NCBI GenBank assembly: GCA_029550965.1
Contig: JAKPGJ010000022.1
Span: forward strand, 1-64,000
DNA from: Bacillota bacterium
GTDB taxonomy: Bacteria; Bacillota; Clostridia; Oscillospirales; CAG-382
Direction: 5' to 3'
Length of the DNA: 64,000 bases
Positions 42,333 to 51,167 of this stretch are shown one piece after another. A model generated the notes under the pieces. The model made no database searches. It saw only the letters and a list, made by a program, of their open reading frames with translations, and was not told where the DNA came from. Position 1 is the stretch's first letter, and each line of letters starts with the position of its first letter. A program made the translations under genes and the position numbers.

Positions 42333-43616
42333 ATGTCAAACGGAAAATATAAATTCGAAACATTACAGATACACGTCGGACAGGAGATTCCGGATCCCGC
42401 TACGAACGCAAGAGCGGTTCCGATCTATCAGACGACATCCTATGTTTTCAAGGACTGCGCGCATGCCGCCGCGCTTTTTGGCCTCTCCGAGGCGGGCAAC
42501 ATTTACAGCCGGCTTACCAACCCCACCGAGGATATTTTTGAAAAAAGAATCGCTGCGCTGGAGGGCGGCGTTGCCGCGCTGGCGACCGCGTCCGGAGCCG
42601 CAGCGATCACCTATACGTTCCTGAACCTCGCGCAGGCGGGCGACCATATCGTTTCCGCAAAGACCATTTACGGCGGAACCTACAACCTGCTCGCGCATAC
42701 GCTTCCGCAGTACGGCATTAAAACCACCTTTGTCGATCCGGACGTCGAAGGTTCGTTCGAAGCCGCGATTCAGGAAAACACCAAGGGAATATTCATCGAG
42801 TCGCTCGGAAACCCGAACTCGAACGTAATCGACATCGAAAAGGTCGCCGCCATCGCGCACAAGCACAAGATTCCGCTAATTGTGGACAACACGTTCGCGA
42901 CGCCGTATCTTTTGCGCCCGATTGAGTACGGCGCGGACATTGTGGTGCATTCCGCGACCAAGTTCATCGGCGGTCACGGAACCGCTATCGGCGGCGTCAT
43001 CGTGGACAGCGGAAAATTCGACTGGATTGCCAGCGGCAAGTTCCCGTCGCTGGTCGAGCCGAACCCGTCTTATCACGGCATCAGCTTCGCGAAGGCGGTC
43101 GGGCCCGCGGCGTTCGTCACCAAGATTCGCGCGATTCTGCTGCGCGACACGGGCGCGTGCGTCGCTCCGCTGCACGCGTTCCTGTTCCTGCAGGGTCTCG
43201 AAACGCTCTCTCTGCGCGTCGAACGCCATGTTTACAACGCGCTGAAGGTTGTCGAATACCTCTCGAAGCATCCGAAGGTCGAAAAAGTAAACCATCCTTC
43301 TCTGCCCGACCATCCGAATCATGAGCTTTATAAGAATTATTTCCCGAACGGCGCGGGCTCGATCTTCACCTTTGAAATCAAGGGCGGCGCCGATACCGCG
43401 AAGCGCTTCATCGACCGGCTGGAGATTTTCTCGCTGCTCGCGAACGTCGCGGACGTAAAATCGCTGGTCATTCACCCGGCCTCCACGACGCACTCGCAGC
43501 TGACCGAAAGCGAGCTGCTGGATCAGGGCATTAAGCCGAACACCATCCGGCTTTCCATCGGCACCGAGCATATCGACGACATTATCGCCGACCTCGAGCA
43601 GGCATTTGATAAATAG
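42333..43616 (+). CDS. metY: O-acetylhomoserine sulfhydrylase (homocysteine synthase)
   Basis: PLP enzyme of the Cys/Met metabolism family that makes homocysteine from O-acetylhomoserine and sulfide, feeding methionine synthesis. It begins [34 protein letters not shown], has YSRLTNPT, the PLP lysine in [18 protein letters not shown] (about residue 210), and the long insertion and end typical of OAH sulfhydrylases ([37 protein letters not shown]). 427 aa. Its ribosome binding site GAGGTACTTACG is complementary to the leader peptide ORF. It stands alone before a strong terminator. Confidence 0.95.
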   Translation: MSNGKYKFETLQIHVGQEIPDPATNARAVPIYQTTSYVFKDCAHAAALFGLSEAGNIYSRLTNPTEDIFEKRIAALEGGVAALATASGAAAITYTFLNLAQAGDHIVSAKTIYGGTYNLLAHTLPQYGIKTTFVDPDVEGSFEAAIQENTKGIFIESLGNPNSNVIDIEKVAAIAHKHKIPLIVDNTFATPYLLRPIEYGADIVVHSATKFIGGHGTAIGGVIVDSGKFDWIASGKFPSLVEPNPSYHGISFAKAVGPAAFVTKIRAILLRDTGACVAPLHAFLFLQGLETLSLRVERHVYNALKVVEYLSKHPKVEKVNHPSLPDHPNHELYKNYFPNGAGSIFTFEIKGGADTAKRFIDRLEIFSLLANVADVKSLVIHPASTTHSQLTESELLDQGIKPNTIRLSIGTEHIDDIIADLEQAFDK

Positions 43617-43661
43617 TGCTTGACATAAAAGCATAAAAGAAATAGAATAATTAAAAATAGT

Positions 43662-43692
43662 AAAGTGTACTGTACGCTATACAGTACACTTT
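43662..43692 (+). terminator. Terminator of metY
   Basis: A perfect 13-bp stem (AAAGTGTACTGTA/TACAGTACACTTT) with a 5-nt loop, followed by GCTTTTCC. Confidence 0.8.
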
Positions 43693-43732
43693 GCTTTTCC
43701 ATATAGCCGATTTGGTAAAAAGAGGGGCTTCT

Positions 43733-44806
43733 ATGCAAAAGAGTGTAATCGCGGCAATGAGCGGCGGCGTGGACAGTTCGGTCGCGGCGTACCTGCTTGT
43801 CAAAGAAGGCTACAAGGTCATCGGCGCGACCATGAAGCTGTTTGAGAATCAGGACGTCGGCATCAGCCGGGACCATCCGTGCTGTTCGCTGGAAGATATC
43901 GACGACGCGCGCAGCGTTGCCGTAAAAATAGGCATACCATACTTTGTTTTTAATTTTACCGATTCCTTCAAGGAAGAAGTGATCGACCGCTTTGTCAAAG
44001 CGTACGAGAGCGGCGCGACGCCGAACCCCTGCATCGACTGCAACCGGTTTATGAAGTTCGATAAACTGCTGCGCCGGGCAGACGAGCTGGAGATGGATTA
44101 CATCGCGACCGGTCATTACGCGAAAATCGAACACGACGCCGCAAGCGGCAGATACCTGCTAAAAAAAGCGGTCGATTTGACAAAGGACCAGACATACGTG
44201 CTCGCCTTCATGACGCAGGAGCAGCTGAAGCGAACCATTTTTCCGCTCGGCGGGCTGAAAAAGACGGAGGTCCGGGAAATCGCGGAGGAAAACGGTTTTG
44301 TCAACGCGCACAAGCACGACAGCCAGGATATCTGCTTCGTGCGCAACAACGATTACGCCGGTTTTATCGAGTTCTATACGGGCAAACGCTATCCTGAAGG
44401 GGATTTCGTCGATAAGAACGGCAACGTTTTGGGCAGGCACAAAGGCATTATTCGATACACGATCGGACAGCGCAAGGGGCTTGGGCTTTCGCTTCCGCAG
44501 CCGATGTACGTCTGCGCGAAAAACGCGGACGACAACACCGTCGTGCTCTGCAGAAAGGAAGAACTGATCGCGAAGGATTTTTACGTCACCGACATCAACC
44601 TGATCGCGGTGGATAAAATCGACAAGCCCATGCGCGTCATGGCGCGCACCCGCTACAACCAGAAAGAGCAGCCGGCGATTGTCGAGCAGGTAGGGGAGAA
44701 CCGGCTGCATGTCGAGTTCGAAACGCCGCAGCAGCCCGCCGCGAAAGGGCAGGCGGCGGTACTCTATGACGGGGATATTGTTGTCGCTGGCGGAATCATC
44801 GAATAA
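43733..44806 (+). CDS. mnmA: tRNA-specific 2-thiouridylase
   Basis: Adds sulfur to U34 of Lys, Glu and Gln tRNAs. The PP-loop reads SGGVDSSVAAYLL. Catalytic Cys residues are in NPCIDCNRFMKF and SQDICFVRNND. The central and beta-barrel C-terminal domains (IRYTIGQRKGLGLSLPQPMYV, MARTRYNQKEQPAIVE) follow. 357 aa, normal. The start is at MQKSVIAAMSGG, after GAGGGGCTTCT. No cysteine desulfurase gene is adjacent, though the metY neighbour also concerns sulfur. Confidence 0.95.
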   Translation: MQKSVIAAMSGGVDSSVAAYLLVKEGYKVIGATMKLFENQDVGISRDHPCCSLEDIDDARSVAVKIGIPYFVFNFTDSFKEEVIDRFVKAYESGATPNPCIDCNRFMKFDKLLRRADELEMDYIATGHYAKIEHDAASGRYLLKKAVDLTKDQTYVLAFMTQEQLKRTIFPLGGLKKTEVREIAEENGFVNAHKHDSQDICFVRNNDYAGFIEFYTGKRYPEGDFVDKNGNVLGRHKGIIRYTIGQRKGLGLSLPQPMYVCAKNADDNTVVLCRKEELIAKDFYVTDINLIAVDKIDKPMRVMARTRYNQKEQPAIVEQVGENRLHVEFETPQQPAAKGQAAVLYDGDIVVAGGIIE

Positions 44807-44809
44807 ATA

Positions 44810-44835
44810 AAAACCGCAGGAAACCCTGCGGTTTT
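44810..44835. terminator. Bidirectional terminator between mnmA and the surface-protein gene
   Basis: An 11-bp stem (AAAACCGCAGG/CCTGCGGTTTT) with a 4-nt loop. TTTTCTTAT follows on plus and TTTTTATTTATT on minus. Confidence 0.88.
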
Positions 44836-44852
44836 CTTATGTCTATGCGGAA

Positions 44853-45680
44853 TTATTTGTCAGCCAAACGGCTTCTCCGGTTTATCGCGTAAACCGTTCC
44901 GGCAGAAATCAATGCCAGTACGGCAAAGACCGCGAGTCCGGCGTCGCCGGTCTGCGGGTTGGAACCGGTCTGACTGGAAGAAGCCTGACTGCTTGCCTGC
45001 TGGCTGGATGACGCGGCGCTGCTGGCGGAAGAAGCGCTGCTGGAAGTCTGGCTGGAAGAAGCCTGACTGCTGGAAGCGGAAGAAGTCTGGCTCGAACTAT
45101 TGTTGTTTGCAGACGGATCCGCGAACACCTGAATCTCCGTGCTCCAGATGAAGTTGTCGCCGGTTGCCGTTACGCGGACGTATCTTGCGGATACGGGAGC
45201 CGACAGCGTCAGTATGTATTCGTCGCCGTACCAGCCTTCGTTCGACTTATTGACAGCGTCTTTTTTCTCAACTTTGCCGAGATAGGTATAATTAACGCCG
45301 TCAACAGATACCTCGTACTCGACGCTTTTCGGCTCTTTGATGCCCCACGGTCCGTAATACATATCCATGTTGAACTTCTTAATGCCGTTGACGACGGAAC
45401 CCAAATCGATTACATAAACCGCTTGCGGCGTATATTGCGCGCCGGGAAGACCTGCCAGTCCGCCGTCGGTTCCGCCGACGACGCCGTCGGTCAGTCTCTG
45501 GAATGATCCGTTTTCGCCGTCCGACAGACTATCGTTATCATAGGGCTGTCCCTGCTCTCCAATATCGACAGTGTACTTTTTGCCCAGCGCGACGTTGACC
45601 AAATCGTCTGCGCTTGCAATTATAGAAAGAAAAGGAACGGTGAGCAATAATACTAAAATTACAGCGAGTGCTTTTTTCAT
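44853..45680 (-). CDS. Discoidin-like surface protein with NPQTG-type sorting signal
   Basis: A signal peptide (MKKALAVILVLLLTVPFLSIIASA), then a discoidin/F5-8C-like domain (VNVALGKKYTVDIGEQG, LTDGVVGG, AVYVIDLGSVVNGIKKFNMDMY, SVEYEVSVDGVNYTYLG, ARYVRVTATG...TEIQVFA). A 55-residue linker made almost only of Ser, Ala and Gln follows, then NPQTGD, a hydrophobic helix (AGLAVFAVLALISAGTVYAI) and a basic tail. NPQTG resembles sortase recognition motifs, so the protein is probably linked to the cell wall. It is related to the two discoidin-like proteins at 15.5-18.6 kb. The start is fixed by AAAGGTGTGTATC before MKKAL. Confidence 0.8.
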   Translation of the reverse strand: MKKALAVILVLLLTVPFLSIIASADDLVNVALGKKYTVDIGEQGQPYDNDSLSDGENGSFQRLTDGVVGGTDGGLAGLPGAQYTPQAVYVIDLGSVVNGIKKFNMDMYYGPWGIKEPKSVEYEVSVDGVNYTYLGKVEKKDAVNKSNEGWYGDEYILTLSAPVSARYVRVTATGDNFIWSTEIQVFADPSANNNSSSQTSSASSSQASSSQTSSSASSASSAASSSQQASSQASSSQTGSNPQTGDAGLAVFAVLALISAGTVYAINRRSRLADK

Positions 45681-45941
45681 GATACACACCTTTCTTTTTG
45701 TATTTAGTAATAAAGCGCTGTGTTATTATACCGCAGCGGGAAAAAGAAAATTGGCGAAAAAAACCATTTGTCTTTATAAAACCACATTATTGTTAAAAAT
45801 AGATGAACAATCAATTATTATATATATCAAATCTTTAAATTTCTGTCAAGACTTGTTGTTATGTAAAATTTAAATGATCGTTATGTATTCTTAAAAATTC
45901 TTATCGGCGGACCAAAGATCGACGGACGGTCAAGATTCATA

Positions 45942-45970
45942 TTGCATTGTTTTCATAAATGTTGTAAAAT
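45942..45970 (+). promoter_or_regulatory. Candidate promoter of the DEAD-box helicase
   Basis: TTGCAT, 17 bp, TAAAAT, 45 nt before the ATG. The 334-base gap between the divergent genes also has a TATAAT on the minus strand at 45725-45730, probably serving the surface protein. The rest is AT-rich without further structure that I can see. Confidence 0.5.
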
Positions 45971-46014
45971 ATAAAATAAGACATATCATTTAAACGATTG
46001 ATGAAGAGAAGGAC

Positions 46015-47535
46015 ATGGCAGCATTTGAAGAATTAGGCATTATACCAGAAATTTTAGCATCTTTAAAGGAAATGGGCTTTGCGCAGCCGACGGAGGTTCA
46101 AAGCAGAGCGATTCCGCACGTATTGGAAAAAAAGGACATGATCGTCCAGTCCAAAACCGGAAGCGGCAAGACCGCGGTGTTCGGAATCCCGATTCTGCAG
46201 CTTACGGACATGGACGCAAAGGAGCCGCAGGCGCTGATTCTGACGCCGACCCGCGAGCTTGCGGTGCAAATCGACAACGACATTCGAAGAATGGCTTCGC
46301 ATTTGCGGCACAAAACCGCTGTCGTCTACGGACAGCACAATATCAATACCGAAATAAAGGCATTAAACGAGGGCGTTGCGATTTTAACCGGAACGCCCGG
46401 CCGGGTTTACGACCATATTTCGCACGGCACGCTGAAAACGCAGAATATCCGCTTCCTGGTCATGGACGAAGCGGACAGAATGCTGGATATGGGCTTTATC
46501 GACCAGGTTCGGCGCATTATTCGGGCTTTGCCGAAGAACAGGGTCATGCTGCTGTTTTCGGCGACGATGCCGCCGGAAATACGCAGAATCTGCACTTCCT
46601 ATATGAAAAACCCTGTGAACATCGTCATCGAATCCCAGACCATGACGGTGGATACCATCCAGCAGATTTATTACCGGGTAAAAGAAAACGAAAAATGCGA
46701 CCAGTTAAACCGCGTTCTTTTGCATTACAGACCGGAGAGCTGCATTATTTTCTGCAACACGAAGATCGCCGCCGATATGGTGCAGCACTACCTTACCCGC
46801 AAAGGGTATCACTCGCACGTGCTTCACGGGGACGTGCCGCAGGGAAAACGTCTGCAGACGATACAGAATTTTAAGCAGAATAAATTCCACATTCTGGTCG
46901 CCACGGACGTCGCCGCGCGCGGACTGGACATCAACGACCTCGCGATGGTCATAAACTTCGACATTCCCGAGGATAAGGACAACTATGTCCACAGAATCGG
47001 GCGCACCGGCAGAGCGGGCAAGGGCGGCGTCGCGGTTTCGCTTGCGACCACGAACGATATTATGGACTTATACGCCATCGAGGAGCATATCGGCGTCCTG
47101 ATCAATCAGGAAGAGCTTCCTGCCGACGAAAACATCGAAGCGGAAAAAGAAAGCGTCGAGAACTGGATTGCGCAGAACCGGTTAAAGGAAAAAGAAGCGC
47201 CCGAAGAAAAGAAAGCCGCCAGGAAAAACGCGAAGAACCGCAGCCGATCGAACCGAAAGAAAGAGGGCGGAAAGCCCGAGCAGAAAAAGAAGGAAAACGA
47301 CGGCAAGAGCGTAGGCAAGAGCGAAGGCAAGAGCGAAAAACGTCCGAGCGCGGTAAAACACGACGGCAAAAAGCCGCACGGCAAAGCGCAAAACACCGCA
47401 AACCGCCGGCCTTCTCCGGAGCGGACCCCTGCCGTTCAGACGCCGCCGGCGGCTGAAGTTCAGACTGCCGAACCGGAAAAGAAGACCTTCTTGCAGCGGC
47501 TTGCGGAAAAACTGTTCGGCAAAAAGAAGAAGTAA
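46015..47535 (+). CDS. DEAD-box ATP-dependent RNA helicase
   Basis: Unwinds RNA in ribosome assembly or decay. The Q-motif region (FEELGIIPEILASLKEMGFAQPTEVQ), motif I SKTGSGKT, Ia PTRELAVQ, GG-equivalent and TPGR, motif II DEADRMLDMGF, III SATMP, V ATDVAARGLDI and VI HRIGRTGRAG are all present. The C-terminal 130 residues are highly basic and low-complexity (KKAARKNAKNRSRSNRKK, GKSVGKSEGKSEK), as in CshA or DeaD-type tails that bind RNA. 506 aa. It is most like CshA, but the subfamily cannot be fixed by eye. Confidence 0.93.
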   Translation: MAAFEELGIIPEILASLKEMGFAQPTEVQSRAIPHVLEKKDMIVQSKTGSGKTAVFGIPILQLTDMDAKEPQALILTPTRELAVQIDNDIRRMASHLRHKTAVVYGQHNINTEIKALNEGVAILTGTPGRVYDHISHGTLKTQNIRFLVMDEADRMLDMGFIDQVRRIIRALPKNRVMLLFSATMPPEIRRICTSYMKNPVNIVIESQTMTVDTIQQIYYRVKENEKCDQLNRVLLHYRPESCIIFCNTKIAADMVQHYLTRKGYHSHVLHGDVPQGKRLQTIQNFKQNKFHILVATDVAARGLDINDLAMVINFDIPEDKDNYVHRIGRTGRAGKGGVAVSLATTNDIMDLYAIEEHIGVLINQEELPADENIEAEKESVENWIAQNRLKEKEAPEEKKAARKNAKNRSRSNRKKEGGKPEQKKKENDGKSVGKSEGKSEKRPSAVKHDGKKPHGKAQNTANRRPSPERTPAVQTPPAAEVQTAEPEKKTFLQRLAEKLFGKKKK

Positions 47536-47614
47536 AGAATTTCTTTATTTATAGCAATAAAACGCGTTCATTTTCGGCACAATAAAGGTATTGCCGGGAG
47601 AAAGGAAGTTATGT

Positions 47615-48217
47615 ATGAACGCGAAGGAATTGTTTTTACACATCGACAAGCATCTGCTTTCCGACGAAAAACCGTCCGCTTTTTTAAACGGCGTGTACGA
47701 TATGCCGGCGTTTTCGCAGTATCCGTTCGATTTGCTGCGTCAGCTGCGCCTGACCGAACAGTCGCCGGACCATCATCCGGAGGGCAACGTCTGGAACCAC
47801 ACGATGCTTGTCGTGGACGAAGCGGCAAAGGTAAGGGAAAAAAGCAAAAACAAGCGCGCCTTTATGTGGGCGGCGCTTTTGCACGATATCGGAAAACCCG
47901 CCACTTTTCGCATTAAGAAGGGCAGGATTACCGCGTACGGGCACGACAAAGTCGGCGCGGAACTTGCCGAGAAGTTCCTTGCGCATTTCGGCGAGGAGGA
48001 AGGATTCATCCGGGAAGTCGCCCAGCTTGTCCGCTATCATATGCACCTGTTGTATGTGGTAAAAGATTTGCCGTTCGCGGACGTTTCGGGCATGAAACGG
48101 AATACCGATATCGGCGAGCTCGCGCTGTTCTGCCTGTGCGACCGGCTGGGCAGAACCAACGCGGACCGGACGCGGGAGGAAGAAACCGTCCGGCTGTTTT
48201 TGCAGAAATGCTCGTAA
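47615..48217 (+). CDS. HD-domain phosphohydrolase
   Basis: A 200-aa cytoplasmic protein with an HD-type metal site: NHTMLVVDEA provides the first His, LLHDIGKPATF the HD pair, and HDKVGAELAEKFL and YHMHLL further His. GHDKVGAE and the following helix recall the HD domain that accompanies CCA-adding enzymes, but no nucleotidyltransferase domain is present. The substrate is unknown. The start is MNAKELF after GAAAGGAAG. It lies between the helicase and the YfhO-like gene. Confidence 0.82.
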   Translation: MNAKELFLHIDKHLLSDEKPSAFLNGVYDMPAFSQYPFDLLRQLRLTEQSPDHHPEGNVWNHTMLVVDEAAKVREKSKNKRAFMWAALLHDIGKPATFRIKKGRITAYGHDKVGAELAEKFLAHFGEEEGFIREVAQLVRYHMHLLYVVKDLPFADVSGMKRNTDIGELALFCLCDRLGRTNADRTREEETVRLFLQKCS

Positions 48218-48327
48218 ACCGACGCCGCGCTTCCCTCCTGCAAGCGGTATCCGTCTTGACGAAAAGCCAATTGTAGTGTAAAATGGCTAAATGGATAAAA
48301 GGACAGGCAACAGAAAGGAAAGTGAAC

Positions 48328-50970
48328 ATGAATTCGGAACCTGTTTATATCGATGGCGAAGCCGGAGAGGACCGTTTTTACTATTATAAAAAGGTCTTTT
48401 TCTATTCGCTTCTGATTTCGGTAGCAATCATGCTTCCGTTTGTGATTGTTGAGCTGATAAAGGTACAACGCCCAATCTTCCTGTATTACGGAGATTACAA
48501 CGTTCAGCAGATCTGCTTTTACAGGCACTGCGTCGACATGGTTCGAAACGGCGATTTTGGCTGGGACTGGTATACCGATTTGGGTTCCAACTTCATCGGC
48601 AGCTATTCGTACTACATGCTCGGAAGTCCGTTCTTCTGGATTTTGTGCCTGTTCCCCGCATCATGGACGCCGTATCTCATGGCTCCCACTTTCGTGCTCA
48701 AGTACGTCACCTGCGCGCTTTTTTCCTACGCGTACATAAAGCGGTTTGTCAGAAAACAGAATTACGCGGTGGTCGGCGCGCTGTTATACACCTTCAGTGG
48801 ATTCCAGATTTACAACACCTTCTTCAACCAGTTCCATGAAGTGGTCACGCTCTTCCCGCTGCTGCTGCTCGGCATGGAGGAACTGGTTCAGAACAACCGC
48901 AGAGGACTGTTCGCGCTTGCGGTCGCATTGAACGCGGCGTGCAACTACTTTATGTTCGCCGGACAGGTCGCGTTCTGTATTCTGTACTTTGTATTCAGGC
49001 TTTCGCAGAAGTCCTTTAAGATTACGTTCAAAAAGTTCGGTCTGCTCGCGTTCGAGGCCGTTCTTGGCGTCGCGATGGGCTGCATCATCTTCCTGCCCGG
49101 CGCGCTCGCGGTTTGGGACAACCCAAGAATCAGCGGTGGACTGAGCGGCATCAATATGCTGATTTACCGCCGCAACGGTCAGTTCTACTGGCAGCGATAC
49201 GGGCATCTTCTGGAATCCTTCTTCTTCCCGCCCGACATTCCTTCCAGAGTCAACTTCTTTTACGGACATGAGGAGCGCTGGGCGTCGATCGCGGCGTACC
49301 TGCCCATGTTCGGCGTGAGCGGCGTGTTCGCGCATTTCGCGTCCAAAAAGCGCCCGTGGCTGAAGTACTTTACCATGTTTTTGATACTCTGCCTGTTCGT
49401 GCCCGTCCTCAACAGCATGTTCTTTAAGTTCGAAGCCGCGTATTACGCGCGCTGGATGTACATGCTGCTGCTGATGATGTCGCTGGGCACCGTCGTTATG
49501 GCGGAAGACGACAGCGTTGAGAACGACCGCAAGTGGAAGGGCGGCATTATCGCGTACCTCATCGGCGCTTCGGTCATATTCCTGCCGCTCGGACTGTTGT
49601 GGTATGAAAATACGAACACAAGCGCCGTAGACTATAAACTCGGCTATCCGCCGTATATCGACCGCTTCTGGATTTACGTCGGCATCACGCTGCTCAGCAT
49701 CGCGATTCTTTGGTATTTGTTCACGCGCTTAAGACGCAAAAAGATTTTTGAGTTCGCGCTGCTGATTGCGACCAGCGTCATCACCGTTCTGTACAGCGTC
49801 ATTCACATCGCCCATGGCAAACAGCATTCCTGGAGCAGCGAATTTCTTGTCAATCGGGCGATTGAGGGCAGGATCGATTTTGACGAATCCGAATTTGCCA
49901 GAATGGATATGTACCGCTACGGGGACGAGAACATCTTCGACAATCTCGGCATATTCTGGAAGGTTCCTTCCATCGAGTGCTTCCATACGGTCGTACCGCC
50001 CTCTATCATGAAGTTCTATCCGTATATCAACGTGACCCGCAACGTCGGCTCACGCGCCGTTTCCTCTCTGTACGGTTTAAGAGCGTTCACCTCCACGAAG
50101 TACTCCATTGTAGACGAGGGCGGCAGACACGACGCGCTGGGATTTAAGAAAATAGGCACCCAAAACGGCTTTGACATTTACGAGAACGAAAACTACCTTC
50201 CGATGGGCTTTGCCTATACCGAGTTTATGACGCAGTCCGAAATGGAAAAGGTCTACGTCGGCACCAGACACGCTTTGCTCTGCACCTATCTGGTCGTGCC
50301 GGACGATATGGCGGATTATTACAGGCAGTTCATGAAGGAAGTCAAATTCATGGACGAGGACCGCATAACGCCGAACTATGATAATTTCAAAGAGTCGGTC
50401 GAAGAGCGCAGAACCATGTGCGCAAGCAGCTTCGAGTACTCAAGCAAAGGGTTTGAGGCGAAAATCCATTTGGACAAGCCGAACATCGTGTTCTTCAGCG
50501 TTCCCATGGACGACGGCTGGTCGGTCACCGTCAACGGCGAGAAAAAAGACGTGCTCAGCGTATACTGGGGCGGCTTCGTAGCCGTAGAGTGCGGCGCGGG
50601 CGACAACGAGATTGTGTTCACCTATCGTACGCCCGGTTTGACGTTAGGCGCGCTGCTCACGTTCGGCGGATTCCTGATTTGGGGCTTATACATTTACTTC
50701 GGCAGAAAGTGGTTCGGCAGAGCGGAATACAAGTTCTTCAAAGAGGACTACTACGATGACGAAACCGTGCCTGTCGCCGTAAACGCCATCCCGCTCAACA
50801 TGAATCTGCAGATTGCGGATTCGGAACCGGCTCAGGACCGGCAGAGCGCGCAATCGGTCAGTCCAACGGATGTTCCGTCGGGCGAGCAGGCGGGCAGCGG
50901 CACGCCGAACGACAATTCTCAAACAGAGAATATAAAAATTGATACGCAAACTGACCAAAATCAACAGTAA
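48328..50970 (+). CDS. YfhO-family polytopic membrane protein
   Basis: An 880-aa protein with 12 or so membrane helices and a long outside C-terminal region. Features of the YfhO family are YYGDYNVQQICFYRHCVDMVRNGDFGWDW near the N-terminus, a position used by GT-C glycosyltransferases for the acidic catalytic site. Also present are FSGFQIYNTFFNQFHEV, and a C-terminal domain ending WSVTVNGEKKDVLSVYWGGFVAVECGAGDNEIVFTYRTPG, then a last helix. In Bacillus and Listeria YfhO helps glycosylate lipoteichoic acid. The Asp-Tyr-Asn in YYGDYN is a plausible catalytic site. The start is MNSEP after AAAGGAAAGTGAAC. Confidence 0.87.
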   Translation: MNSEPVYIDGEAGEDRFYYYKKVFFYSLLISVAIMLPFVIVELIKVQRPIFLYYGDYNVQQICFYRHCVDMVRNGDFGWDWYTDLGSNFIGSYSYYMLGSPFFWILCLFPASWTPYLMAPTFVLKYVTCALFSYAYIKRFVRKQNYAVVGALLYTFSGFQIYNTFFNQFHEVVTLFPLLLLGMEELVQNNRRGLFALAVALNAACNYFMFAGQVAFCILYFVFRLSQKSFKITFKKFGLLAFEAVLGVAMGCIIFLPGALAVWDNPRISGGLSGINMLIYRRNGQFYWQRYGHLLESFFFPPDIPSRVNFFYGHEERWASIAAYLPMFGVSGVFAHFASKKRPWLKYFTMFLILCLFVPVLNSMFFKFEAAYYARWMYMLLLMMSLGTVVMAEDDSVENDRKWKGGIIAYLIGASVIFLPLGLLWYENTNTSAVDYKLGYPPYIDRFWIYVGITLLSIAILWYLFTRLRRKKIFEFALLIATSVITVLYSVIHIAHGKQHSWSSEFLVNRAIEGRIDFDESEFARMDMYRYGDENIFDNLGIFWKVPSIECFHTVVPPSIMKFYPYINVTRNVGSRAVSSLYGLRAFTSTKYSIVDEGGRHDALGFKKIGTQNGFDIYENENYLPMGFAYTEFMTQSEMEKVYVGTRHALLCTYLVVPDDMADYYRQFMKEVKFMDEDRITPNYDNFKESVEERRTMCASSFEYSSKGFEAKIHLDKPNIVFFSVPMDDGWSVTVNGEKKDVLSVYWGGFVAVECGAGDNEIVFTYRTPGLTLGALLTFGGFLIWGLYIYFGRKWFGRAEYKFFKEDYYDDETVPVAVNAIPLNMNLQIADSEPAQDRQSAQSVSPTDVPSGEQAGSGTPNDNSQTENIKIDTQTDQNQQ

Positions 50971-50979
50971 ATAAAAAAT

Positions 50980-51003
50980 CAGGTGCGCAAAAAAGCGCAC
51001 CTG
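50980..51003. terminator. Bidirectional terminator between yfhO-like gene and the feo operon
   Basis: A perfect 9-bp stem (CAGGTGCGC/GCGCACCTG) with an AAAAAA loop. TGTTTTTATT follows on plus and ATTTTTTATTT on minus. Confidence 0.88.
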
Positions 51004-51011
51004 TGTTTTTA

Positions 51012-51149
51012 TTAGTTTTTTATGCTGCAGCCGTCGCACCTGCCGCGCCCGCAGCAGCCACCCTTCTTTTTCCGGCGGAACACGAACCGCAAAGCGATAC
51101 AGACGCAGACGGCAAGAATAGCAATCAGAATATAATCAAGGATGTTCAT
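51012..51149 (-). CDS. FeoB-associated Cys-rich membrane protein
   Basis: A 45-residue ORF missing from the track. One membrane helix (MNILDYILIAILAVCVCIAL) is followed by a basic, Cys-rich tail (RFVFRRKKKGGCCGRGRCDGCS). This is the layout of the small FeoB-associated proteins found after feoB in Firmicutes. It starts 19 nt past the feoB stop and ends just before the operon terminator. The Cys cluster may hold iron or serve redox, but the role is not known. Confidence 0.88.
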   Translation of the reverse strand: MNILDYILIAILAVCVCIALRFVFRRKKKGGCCGRGRCDGCSIKN

Positions 51150-51167
51150 AACGCGCTCCGAACATTT

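Noticed and set aside
44890-45110. Tandem DNA repeat in the Ser/Ala/Gln linker
   Set aside because: The repetition follows from a low-complexity spacer in a surface protein. It is irregular and shows no mobile or CRISPR features.
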